A DNA stretch of 15,105 nucleotides from Desulfobacteraceae bacterium (GTDB lineage Bacteria > Desulfobacterota > DSM-4660 > Desulfatiglandales > Desulfatiglandaceae): contig CP070700.1 in NCBI GenBank assembly GCA_020349865.1, forward strand, positions 241,338-256,442, written 5' to 3'. Both the position numbers and the translations under genes were made by a program. The notes under the pieces are model-generated. The model was not told the DNA's origin. It worked only from the letters and a program-made list of their open reading frames with translations, and searched no databases. Numbering within the stretch: the first letter of the stretch is position 1; each line of letters opens with the position of its first letter. Below are positions 1-6,742 of this stretch, in pieces.

Positions 1-58
1 AGCGAAGCGAACTAAGTTCTATAAGTAATATGCTTTTTGTCCTGTCTTAGTAGTCGGA

Positions 59-1360
59 CTATGTGGTCGCATTCACTCGAAAAAAAATCGAATACAGGAC
101 AGGAGCAACACCCAGAGTAAGCAAGGTTCCGAAGGCCAGACCGAAAGCAATAATGACGGCCAATGTATAAAAAAGCGGATCCCGCCACACGATTAGCGGC
201 ATCACACCGAGTATGGTTGTAATAGTGGTCATTAATATGGGACGAAAGCGGGAGATCGCTGACTGTATCACCGCCTGGTAAGGATCAAGTCCTTTTCTGC
301 ATTCACTATCGATGCGATCGATAAGCACGATCCCGTTATTGATGATGACACCGGCTAAGCTCAGCAGGCCTAGAATTCCAAGGAAATCAAAGGGGGCTCC
401 GAAAATCAACACTCCCATTAAAGCACCGTTAAAAGCCAGCGGAATGGTGACTAAAATTATGGCCGGACGCCTGAAAGAATTGAACTGCCAGATCAATAAA
501 ATGACGATGCCAAGCAAACAGGGTGGCATGTAACGTATTAATTTTTCGTTGTTTTCAATAACCTTCTCGATCTCACCACCGACTTCCCAACGATAGCCAT
601 CTTCTAAATCAAGATTTTCGATTAGAGGCTTTATTTTTTCTAATAGTTCGGGTGCCTTGAGTTCTTCGTGTTTTAGCTCTATGGTCAATGTGCGCATCTG
701 GTTTCGGTGTGAAATTCGGCTCAATTCCCACATCGACACGCCACTTGCCACCTGGATACCGGGCACGTTTGTCCTACCCGTGGTTGAATAGACTGTCAGA
801 TTTCTTAAATCGCCAATGGTATCGCGTTCCTCGTCAATTGATTGGATGAGGACAGGAATGGCTTCACCTCCTTCTCTGTATTCCGTGACTTTAACACCGC
901 TCAGGTGGGACTCCAGCGATTGAGTCACATCGCGGGAAGTGACCTCGGCGCGACGGGTTCGGATCTGATCCACGGTAATGACTGTCTTGACAACCTTATT
1001 TTCCCAATCTGATCTGACATCCAACATGCCGGGTATTTGATAAAACCCTGTCAATAACTGGTTGCCTTTTTCGTAGAGGTATTCGACATCCGGGCCTACA
1101 AGGCGTATTTCCACCAAACCGGGTTCGGTTCCGCCTAACCCCATCTGTTTGACCCGCCCGTTGGCTTCCGAAATATCAGATAAAAAGTATTGCCGCACTC
1201 GCTCAACAACCTCAGGTATCTGTTCATCATTCTCGGTGTTAACAATCAAAAAGGCTCGGTTTGGATCCGCATCGAAAGGGGACAAGGCCAGGAAAAAGCG
1301 TGGTCCGCCGGTAGCCACATAGGCAATGGTGCTTGTTATTTCCGGGTTTTGGTGCTTTTA
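59..1360 (-). pseudogene. RND efflux pump permease, C-terminal half only
   Basis: This is the C-terminal half of an inner-membrane RND (AcrB/HAE-type) proton-driven efflux permease. The frame is open from just after a TAA at 1358-1360 down to a TAG at 59-61. A GTG at 1318 could serve as a start, but recognisable RND sequence (NPEITSTIAYVATGGPRF) runs upstream of it to the stop codon, so this is not a natural gene start. The fragment has a periplasmic porter section, then about five hydrophobic segments: a first one, then those beginning PAIILVTIPL, FLGILGLLSL, FRPILMTT and LFYTLAVII. These match TM8-TM12 of the family. The TM10-type stretch reads AGVIINNGIVLID. Full-length proteins are about 1000-1050 residues, so roughly 600 N-terminal residues are missing. 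A decayed hsdR lies immediately upstream, which suggests a deletion joint near 1360-1390. The product is probably non-functional. Confidence 0.82.
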
Positions 1361-1388
1361 TTTCTGGCTTCATAGCTCACGTTCCATA

Positions 1389-1723
1389 TCAAGTAATTGA
1401 AACGATGTCTATGAATCGCACACACACCCGGATAAATGTCTGAAGAATCGATCTGAAGTCTTCTCTTTCCTCTTCAGACTTTTGTTTCCAGACAATTACC
1501 ATCCTGTCCAGAACTGGTTGCATTTTCTCTGGTTTTTTTGTTGGGTTAAAAGTGGCTCTGAAAATTCTTTAACATCTTCCTGGGTTTAAACATGGAATTG
1601 TTCAAGCTCGGTTTGTAAACTTTAAAGTTTATTGGGATCGGTTTCTTGCTTTCGTTTCCAGGCTTTTGTATATGGAATGGCCGGAAGGTGTAATTCATCT
1701 ACCCTGGCCCTTGGGTTGATTGG
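1389..1723 (-). pseudogene. Decayed 3' end of type I restriction endonuclease gene hsdR
   Basis: The minus strand after the ubiX stop carries a broken frame that reads like the C-terminal domain of type I restriction R subunits. Going downstream: DELHLPAIPYTKAW, then KRKQETDPNKL, a TAA, SLQTELEQFHV, a second TAA, TQEDVKEFSEPLL. After a +1/-1 shift near the A7 run (about 1534-1540) it continues PEKMQPVLDRMVIVW, SEEEREDFRSILQTFIR and ends at a TGA (1389-1391). HsdR proteins typically have tyrosine where the two in-frame TAA codons fall (NKLY, FHVY), so both look like single-base nonsense changes. The FRSxLxxFxR stretch is the family's conserved C-terminal helix. No other hsd gene is in the window. 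The family call is from memory of HsdR C-termini and was not searched. Confidence 0.68.
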
Positions 1724-2296
1724 TTAATTTCCGCTTTCCTCGCCCCAGCGTTTAAATAAATCATGCTCGATGGCCAGGTAGTCGAATATTTTGCCAATGG
1801 TTTGGTTGATGATATCATCGATGGTTTTCGGTTGGTGATAAAAAGATGGTACCGGCGGTAGGATGTGAGCACCCAAATCGGCAGCTTTTGTCATGATTTG
1901 GAGATGTCCTTTGTGAAGCGGGGTTTCTCTCACCACAAGCACCAACTTCCGCTTTTCTTTCAGCGTTACATCAGCTGCCCTTACAAGGAGGTTGGACGTG
2001 TAAGAGTTGGCAATCCCGGAAAGCGTTTTGATAGTGCAGGGAACAACCATCATGCCTTCGGTCAGAAAGGAACCGCTTGACAAGGCTGCGGCTATATCTC
2101 TGTTGTCATAAGTGTAGTCAGCCATTGCAGCGACTTCATCGGCTTTATAGTTTGTTTCTATTTCGATATTCATTTTTCCTGCTTCTGAAATTATAAGGTG
2201 GGTCTCATACTCTTTTTTCTTAAGGAGGCTGAGAATTCTGATACCGTAAATCACACCGCTTGCCCCTGCTATCCCGATGACAATTCTTTTGGACAT
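1724..2296 (-). CDS. ubiX: Flavin prenyltransferase, UbiX/Pad1 family
   Basis: The enzyme prenylates reduced FMN with a dimethylallyl phosphate to make prenylated FMN, the cofactor of UbiD decarboxylases; it is cytosolic. The 190-residue length is normal for the family. The flavin/phosphate loop GIAGASG is at residues 8-14, the VPCTIKTLSGIA segment at about 85-96, the RAADVTLKEKRKLVLVVRETPL block (R106, R123, E124) at 106-127, and FYHQP at 152-156. All are family hallmarks and none is visibly damaged. AAGGA about 6 nt before the ATG supports the start. It lies 11 nt downstream of the LpdD-like gene, so the two are probably one transcript. A UbiD partner sits about 12 kb away at the right edge. 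UbiX can be shared, so that partner is plausible but not proven. Confidence 0.93.
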   Translation of the reverse strand: MSKRIVIGIAGASGVIYGIRILSLLKKKEYETHLIISEAGKMNIEIETNYKADEVAAMADYTYDNRDIAAALSSGSFLTEGMMVVPCTIKTLSGIANSYTSNLLVRAADVTLKEKRKLVLVVRETPLHKGHLQIMTKAADLGAHILPPVPSFYHQPKTIDDIINQTIGKIFDYLAIEHDLFKRWGEESGN

Positions 2297-2307
2297 AGGT
2301 TTCCTTT

Positions 2308-2721
2308 CTATTTTTCTCCCTCCTGCGAGGAAGGAAATATTGAAGCAATCCGGTTCAGTATACGGTCGACTAGAACTTCACTATTTCGTATAACTTGTTG
2401 GATGCCTTCTTGGGCAATATTGTCCCAATGGATGCCAGCCGTAACAATCACGGTGGTATTCAAGGCTGCAGCCAGCACTTCTGAGGCAGCCTTTGCCAGT
2501 TCATCTTCTTTGTGACCTAGCAAACATATGACAGAGACTGATGCACTGGTAACGTTTGGATCTCTAAGACTTGGTCGGGGCTGGGCTACTGCAACAGCCC
2601 CAATGTGGGGTTTTTCACCGCCCCAAATCGCTACCAGCAGATCCTGCCCGATGCGCCTGATAGAGGCTTCAAGGTCAAAGGCACCTTCTTTTGTTTTAAC
2701 CGTGAAAGCTCTATTTTCCAT
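2308..2721 (-). CDS. LpdD-like prenylated-flavin-associated small protein
   Basis: This 137-residue protein resembles the LpdD-type proteins that accompany UbiD/UbiX pairs, for example in gallate decarboxylase (lpdBCD) loci, where they are linked to prenylated flavin delivery or chaperoning. Visible family-like features are the RRIGQDLLVAIWGG strand region (22-35), GGEKPHIG (34-41), GHKED (69-73) and AGIHWDNI (95-102), followed by a C-terminal helix. No signal peptide or membrane segment is seen. The ATG at 2721 is preceded by AGGGGA at a good distance. The next gene, ubiX, starts 11 nt after the stop, which supports a shared role in prFMN metabolism. Family assignment is by recalled motifs and by context. 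Confidence 0.82.
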   Translation of the reverse strand: MENRAFTVKTKEGAFDLEASIRRIGQDLLVAIWGGEKPHIGAVAVAQPRPSLRDPNVTSASVSVICLLGHKEDELAKAASEVLAAALNTTVIVTAGIHWDNIAQEGIQQVIRNSEVLVDRILNRIASIFPSSQEGEK

Positions 2722-2760
2722 ACATTTTCCCCTAGTGTTGCGGAACGAATGGTTTAAAAA

Positions 2761-3064
2761 TCACTCGAAATTGCAGCCAGATCCCTTTTGGCTAAATTCT
2801 ATTTGACCATCTTCTTTGTTGTCTGATAGCTGCTCTTCTAACAAGCGCTTGACCCTTTGCTCAATCTTACCCTTTTTTTTGTATATATCAGATAGGGTCC
2901 CACTCTATCGTTTGGATTCATTGCTGGCAAGTTTTAATCCATTCAAAGCAAAAAAGGTTCCTCCCAGAAGATTTTCCTGCTCGCAGACCAATAATATGTC
3001 AGGGAAAAAGAAGAGCTGCAATCAGAATACGTTGTGAATAATCGGAACACTTATATTTGGCCAT
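2761..3064 (-). pseudogene. IS1182-type transposase remnant, internally deleted
   Basis: The gene starts with ATG at 3064 and reads MAKYKCSDYSQRILI, which matches the N-terminus of IS1182-family DDE transposases (MAKYKxxDYSQ). It then runs to a TGA at about 3001-3003. In another frame the sequence resumes with PDILLVCEQENLLGG, TFFALNGLKLASNESK, a TAG, SGTLSDIYKKKGKIEQ and RVKRLLEEQL, ending at a TGA (2761-2763). Intact relatives read close to FALDGxKLSSNASKEWSGT, so the TAG replaces the conserved Trp and the catalytic-site Asp (FAxDG) is Asn here. Roughly 180-200 residues between the two parts, and everything after them, are absent. This is a dead insertion sequence. Terminal inverted repeats were not identified. 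Confidence 0.72.
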
Positions 3065-3499
3065 ATCTTCTTCCAATCAATAAAGAATATACCTTACCCC
3101 TTTTGACTCTATTTTTACTTCCTCTATAGCATATAACTACCTATTTTAAAATAAAATAATCGATTAAATATAAAAAATATAGAAAAGTTTCACTGAATGG
3201 CAGGCTTAAATTCAAAGAAATGAAAGAAAAAGAAGATTTCAATGCAAATAGAAATGCTCAACACTTGAACCTTTTTCGACGGTCTCAGCAGAAGATTACA
3301 CTTTCCTGATTCTCAGGATTTAGTGAGTTTGTATTAGTGGATGAAATCCGAAATAAATAGGAATATTCGATATTACAGATTTACATAGCCGGAAGGCATA
3401 ATTCTTGGAATTTGTGCATGGCGTTAGCTCATCTTAATTAATTCCGACAAGCCATCGGCGTTTCCCCCTGACAACGCTTTCTCTATCTAATAATTACTA
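3065..3499. other. AT-rich gene-free gap
   Basis: This 435-base stretch lies between the transposase start and the stop of the sigma-54 activator remnant. It is very AT-rich around 3100-3190, and no open frame with credible protein content was found on either strand. It may include the lost left end of the IS1182-like element. The 17-mer at 3388-3404 resembles one at 1680-1696 inside the hsdR remnant (15 of 17 identical). No convincing promoter or terminator was found. Confidence 0.45.
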
Positions 3500-3960
3500 C
3501 TAGCCCAGAATCCCATGTTTTTTAATCTTCCTGGCCAGAGTGGATTGGTCAATTCCTAATGGTACTGCAGTTTTTAATTGACTCCCGAAGGTTTTCATGG
3601 CACGGAAAATTATAGCTTTTTCTAAATTTGCCAGGGCTTCGGGAAGATTCCAGCCTTGGGTTGGATTGCTATGATTTCTGTTTAGCCGTTCCACCCTGAT
3701 GTAGGAAGGAAGGCCTTCTAGATCAATTTTATCATGAGAAGAGAGAACAACCAGTTGCTCAATAAGATCTGATATCTCACGAATGTTACCAGGCAAGGAA
3801 TAGGACCAAAGGCATTTAAGCGCCTCCGGAAAGATTGCCTTGTCTTTGGAGTACTTTTTGTTAAATAGTTTTAGAAAAAAATAGATCCGGGCGGGTATAT
3901 CATTGCATCATTTTTGTTGAGGCAATATAATCTCTTAAGTTTCTTTTTAATGACCATGCC
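3500..3960 (-). pseudogene. Sigma-54-dependent (NtrC-type) activator, C-terminal remnant
   Basis: Sigma-54 activators are AAA+ ATPases with a Fis-type DNA-binding tail. The open frame from 3907 to 3500 reads NDIPARIYFFLK, FPEALKCLWSYSLPGNIRE (end of the AAA+ domain) and then a helix-turn-helix, LEKAIIFRAMKTFGS through LGIDQSTLARKIKKHGI, so the DNA-binding domain is intact. Upstream, a TGA (3908-3910) interrupts the frame. In another frame, at about 3914-3950, KKLKRLYCLNK corresponds to the conserved FRxDLYYRLN. The roughly 15-20 residues normally between these blocks are missing. The Walker A, GAFTGA and sensory domains were not found. A TTG at 3796 could start translation of a 98-residue DNA-binding stub. 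Its position, divergent from the 4264-7838 operon, suggests it once regulated that operon. Confidence 0.8.
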
Positions 3961-4263
3961 TGGCCCTCCGAAAATGTCCATTAACCTGAAATTTAATATG
4001 AAATTTATGATATTAATTAGTTACCGCCCTAATAGGAACGGATCTAAATCTGAACATAATATTGTTTCGTTAATATACATATAACATTCCATCCTTCTTC
4101 AAGGTCTGGCAAGCTTATTGCCAATAAACAAGGCATTCGATCAAATGTAACTATTATAAATATCAGCTGAAATGAATTTAATCTGTAACTGCTTAAATAT
4201 TTGATAAAAACTCTTAGTGTTATTTCCGGTTACAATGGGGATTCTTAATGAGGAAATAAAATC
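3961..4263. other. Upstream region of the ferredoxin-AOR operon
   Basis: This AT-rich stretch of about 300 bases separates the activator remnant from the plus-strand operon. It must contain the operon promoter unless transcription enters from further left, but no clear sigma-70 or sigma-54 (-24/-12) pair could be named. On the minus strand, around 4020-4060, PIRAVTN weakly resembles the VRxIAATN block of NtrC-type AAA+ domains, so more of the dead activator may lie here. The operon's ribosome binding site is AGGA at 4251-4254, 9 nt before the ATG at 4264. Confidence 0.4.
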
Positions 4264-4518
4264 ATGAAAATATGGCTAGATCCAAAAAATTGTCGTGGTT
4301 GTTTACGATGTGAATTGGCCTGCTCATTTCATAAGAGCGAACACAAGGCATTCAATGTATCACTCTCCAGTACAAGAGTGCTGAGAAGTAATAAAAACAA
4401 GAGAATACATATGACAATTGATGATACATGCGATAACTGCTCAAATGAAAATGCTCCGTTTTGTGTAATCGCATGTGTTTTTGGTGCCAGAGGGTTTCTT
4501 AAAAGTGAAAGAATATAA
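4264..4518 (+). CDS. Small 2x[4Fe-4S] ferredoxin-like AOR partner
   Basis: This 84-residue iron-sulfur protein probably carries electrons to or from the AOR encoded next. Eight cysteines form two groups: C10-x2-C13-x2-C16-x3-C20 near the N-terminus and C56-x2-C59-x7-C67-x3-C71 near the C-terminus, enough for two [4Fe-4S] clusters. In the last motif the usual CP is CV (IACVFGAR). AOR-linked electron-transfer subunits are often 150-180 residues with up to four clusters, so this is a short version that ends soon after the second group; the end is not obviously broken. GAGGA precedes the ATG. The stop overlaps the AOR start as TAATG, which implies translational coupling and near-equal expression. 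Confidence 0.85.
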   Translation: MKIWLDPKNCRGCLRCELACSFHKSEHKAFNVSLSSTRVLRSNKNKRIHMTIDDTCDNCSNENAPFCVIACVFGARGFLKSERI

Positions 4519-6410
4519 TGAAAACTGCTAAAAAATGTAATTATTCATACGCCGGGGAAATTGGATTCATTGATCTCAGTAAAAGCAAAGTATCCAAAGA
4601 ACCTACAGAAAAATATGCTCAAAAATGGATTGGGGGCAGGGGTATCAATACCTGGATTTTATTTGACCGGCTGGATCCTGAAACAAAATGGTCCGATCCT
4701 GAAAACCTCCTCTGCTTTGGCGTCGGTACTCTGGCAGGTACCCTGGCCCCGGGTGCCTGTCGGGTATCTGTCGATACTAAAAATGCTTTCAATAACGGGA
4801 TCGGGTCCGCTAATGTGGGTGGATTCTGGGGACCTGAACTGAAATTTGCGGGTTATGACAATCTGATAGTCTCAGGGAAGGCCGAAAAACCCGTTTACCT
4901 GTGGATACATGACGGGGTGATCGAAATAAGGGATGCAGCTTTTATTTGGGGTAAGACCACCTGGGAAACAGAGGAACGGATCCGTAATGAATTAGGCGAC
5001 CAGCGAATAAGGGTCGCAGCCATCGGACCTGCTGGAGAGAATAAGGTTCGTTCCTCCTGCATAATCTGTGACAGAGGATGCGCTGCCGGTGGTTCAGGCT
5101 GCGGTGCGGTAATGGGATCAAAGAACCTCAAGGCTATTGCTGTCAGGGGTAACATGGGGATCGATATCGCAAGCCCTGAGGAATTCATGTCCTTAGTTGC
5201 TAAAGCCATTAAAAAAATTAACAAATGGGATTTAATTAAAGATATCCGTTCAAAGGGTTACTATGGAGCAATGGGTGGCCGTCTTGATTCACCAACTTGG
5301 GACTGGGGCTACAGGCCGGTAAAAAACGGTCAGGATGACTATTGGGAAAAGGAAAAGATCGAAAAAATATGTGAATCGGTTTTTGAGTCATACCGGAAAG
5401 GCACAGTAGCATGTTTCAGCTGTCCCATTTCCTGCAAACCCTGGCTGGAGATTGATGAAGAACCATATGAAGTTAAGGGGGAGGGATGGTGGAATAATTC
5501 CGTGAATTCCTTTTGCACAAAATTTGATAACAGCCACCTGGAATCAGCAATCTACACGCACTTTTTGTCCAATCAGTTAGGCTTAGACATAGATGATGCA
5601 GCTCAAGCCATATCCTGGGCTTTCGAGTGTTATGAGAAATGTCTTATTACAAAAGAAGATACTGACGGCCTTGAACTTGTCTGGGGTAACTTCGAGGCAA
5701 TGATAGAAATGCTGAGAAAATTGGCCTACAGGGAAGGTTTTGGGGATTTCCTTGCCGACGGTGCTGTTCGGGCAGCAGAAAAACTGGGGAAAGACTCGTG
5801 GAAATTTGTTATCCATGTGAAGGGTCAGGATTCACTGGATGGAGTTCGCGTAAATAAGGGCTGGGGATTCGGAGTTATCCTATCACCCGTTGGAGGCAGG
5901 CATTTGCGCGGGAGTTTGGGTGGTTTCTGGCTTGGCGGCGACAAACCGGTAAATTCCTATGAAGAAGTACCTGAGAAGATATACATGGGCCAGCAACTTA
6001 AAGCGGTTCAGGATATTCTTGGTTACTGCAGTTATGTATACGGGCTGGATTTTGATGACTGGGTTGCGCTCCAATCCCGAGCCACCGGTAAAACGAAATC
6101 TAAAGACCAGTTACTTTACATCGGCTTACAGGCCCACAATTTGGAAAAGGCATTTAACACCATCCACGCCGGTTTCAATCGACAAGACGATTACCCGTGC
6201 CATCGCTATTACAACGAGTCGGTGAAATCAGGACCCTACCGGGGAGAACGAATCAATCATAAAGTCTGGGAGCAGATGCTTGACGCTCATTATAAATTGC
6301 ATAGCTGGGATAAGACTACAAGCTGGCAAACCCGTAAAGGGCTTGAAAAAATCGGATTGGCAGATGTGGCCGATATGCTCGCAAAAGTAGACCGGCTCAT
6401 TGATGATTAA
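4518..6410 (+). CDS. Tungsten-type AOR family oxidoreductase, BamB-like
   Basis: This 630-residue AOR family enzyme has a bis-pyranopterin W (or Mo) centre and one [4Fe-4S] cluster and is cytosolic. The N-terminal domain has WIGGRGINTWILFDRL, APGACR and GGFWGPELKFAGYDN. Cluster ligands are C299-x2-C302-x3-C306, with C504 in the pterin/cluster motif DILGYC. The PELKYAGYD, VYLWI and EIRDA stretches resemble BamB, the W subunit of class II benzoyl-CoA reductase, more than classical AOR. C333 (NSFC) is a candidate for the cysteine that ligates W in BamB, but this needs alignment. Odd feature: in the conserved DxGR..GAVMG region, cysteines occur at 181, 184, 188 and 195. Substrate is unknown; acid/aldehyde or acyl-CoA chemistry are candidates. 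It is coupled to the ferredoxin by a TAATG overlap. Confidence 0.92.
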   Translation: MKTAKKCNYSYAGEIGFIDLSKSKVSKEPTEKYAQKWIGGRGINTWILFDRLDPETKWSDPENLLCFGVGTLAGTLAPGACRVSVDTKNAFNNGIGSANVGGFWGPELKFAGYDNLIVSGKAEKPVYLWIHDGVIEIRDAAFIWGKTTWETEERIRNELGDQRIRVAAIGPAGENKVRSSCIICDRGCAAGGSGCGAVMGSKNLKAIAVRGNMGIDIASPEEFMSLVAKAIKKINKWDLIKDIRSKGYYGAMGGRLDSPTWDWGYRPVKNGQDDYWEKEKIEKICESVFESYRKGTVACFSCPISCKPWLEIDEEPYEVKGEGWWNNSVNSFCTKFDNSHLESAIYTHFLSNQLGLDIDDAAQAISWAFECYEKCLITKEDTDGLELVWGNFEAMIEMLRKLAYREGFGDFLADGAVRAAEKLGKDSWKFVIHVKGQDSLDGVRVNKGWGFGVILSPVGGRHLRGSLGGFWLGGDKPVNSYEEVPEKIYMGQQLKAVQDILGYCSYVYGLDFDDWVALQSRATGKTKSKDQLLYIGLQAHNLEKAFNTIHAGFNRQDDYPCHRYYNESVKSGPYRGERINHKVWEQMLDAHYKLHSWDKTTSWQTRKGLEKIGLADVADMLAKVDRLIDD

Positions 6411-6427
6411 AAGCGAAACGGGATTTT

Positions 6428-6452
6428 TGCCGCTATCAATTCAGACAGCGGT
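6428..6452 (+). other. Imperfect hairpin downstream of the BamB-like AOR
   Basis: CCGCTATC (6430-6437) pairs with GACAGCGG (6444-6451) across a 6-nt loop, with one A/C mismatch. It lies about 20 nt after the AOR stop. No T-run follows, so it is not a standard intrinsic terminator. It could be an RNA stability or processing element between the ferredoxin-AOR pair and the URO-D pair. Confidence 0.3.
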
Positions 6453-6580
6453 CAAACAACAAGGATACCTCAGGGGCTAGTTGAATGTTTATATATTTAA
6501 TTTTGCCGGGCGGATCCGACCCAGCGTATTCGGCTTGAAAGAGCTGTGTTCCAAAAATGACTAATCGAGGAAATAAAGCC

Positions 6581-6742
6581 ATGCGTGATGAACAGGAATA
6601 TAAAGAAGCGATCAATTTTTTACTTTGGGGCAAAAAAGGCTACCCGGAACCCCATGGACAGTCCCCATCGGAATTTTCAATTGAAAAAATATTGATTTTC
6701 TTAAAACAAAAGCAGGAATCAGCAAATGCTGATGACATCTAA
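6581..6742 (+). CDS. Hypothetical 53-residue protein coupled to the URO-D gene
   Basis: I do not recognise this family. The protein starts MRDEQEYKEAINFLLWG, has a central GYPEPHGQSP turn, then a second helix (IEKILIFLKQKQ) and an acidic end. It has no cysteines, signal peptide or membrane segment. AGGA at 6568-6571, 9 nt upstream, favours the ATG at 6581 over an in-frame ATG at 6557. The leader GAGGAAATAAAGCCATG is nearly identical to that of the ferredoxin gene at 4264. The 3' end overlaps the URO-D start by 17 nt, so translation is probably coupled. That coupling and its sensible composition are the main reasons to call it real. It may be a partner or regulator of the URO-D protein, which is inference only. 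Confidence 0.6.
   Translation: MRDEQEYKEAINFLLWGKKGYPEPHGQSPSEFSIEKILIFLKQKQESANADDI

Noticed and set aside
1451..1480. Inverted repeat TCTGAAG ... CTTCAGA
   Set aside because: It lies within the hsdR remnant, where both arms are explained by coding sequence, and the stem is short with a 13-nt loop.
3304..3318. Small inverted repeat CCTGA-TTC-TCAGG
   Set aside because: Only five base pairs, with no T-run and no nearby gene end.
4201..4236. Possible sigma-70 promoter (TTGATA and TACAAT) before the ferredoxin gene
   Set aside because: The spacer is 24 nt, well beyond the usual 16-18 nt, and the surrounding DNA is AT-rich enough to give such matches by chance.
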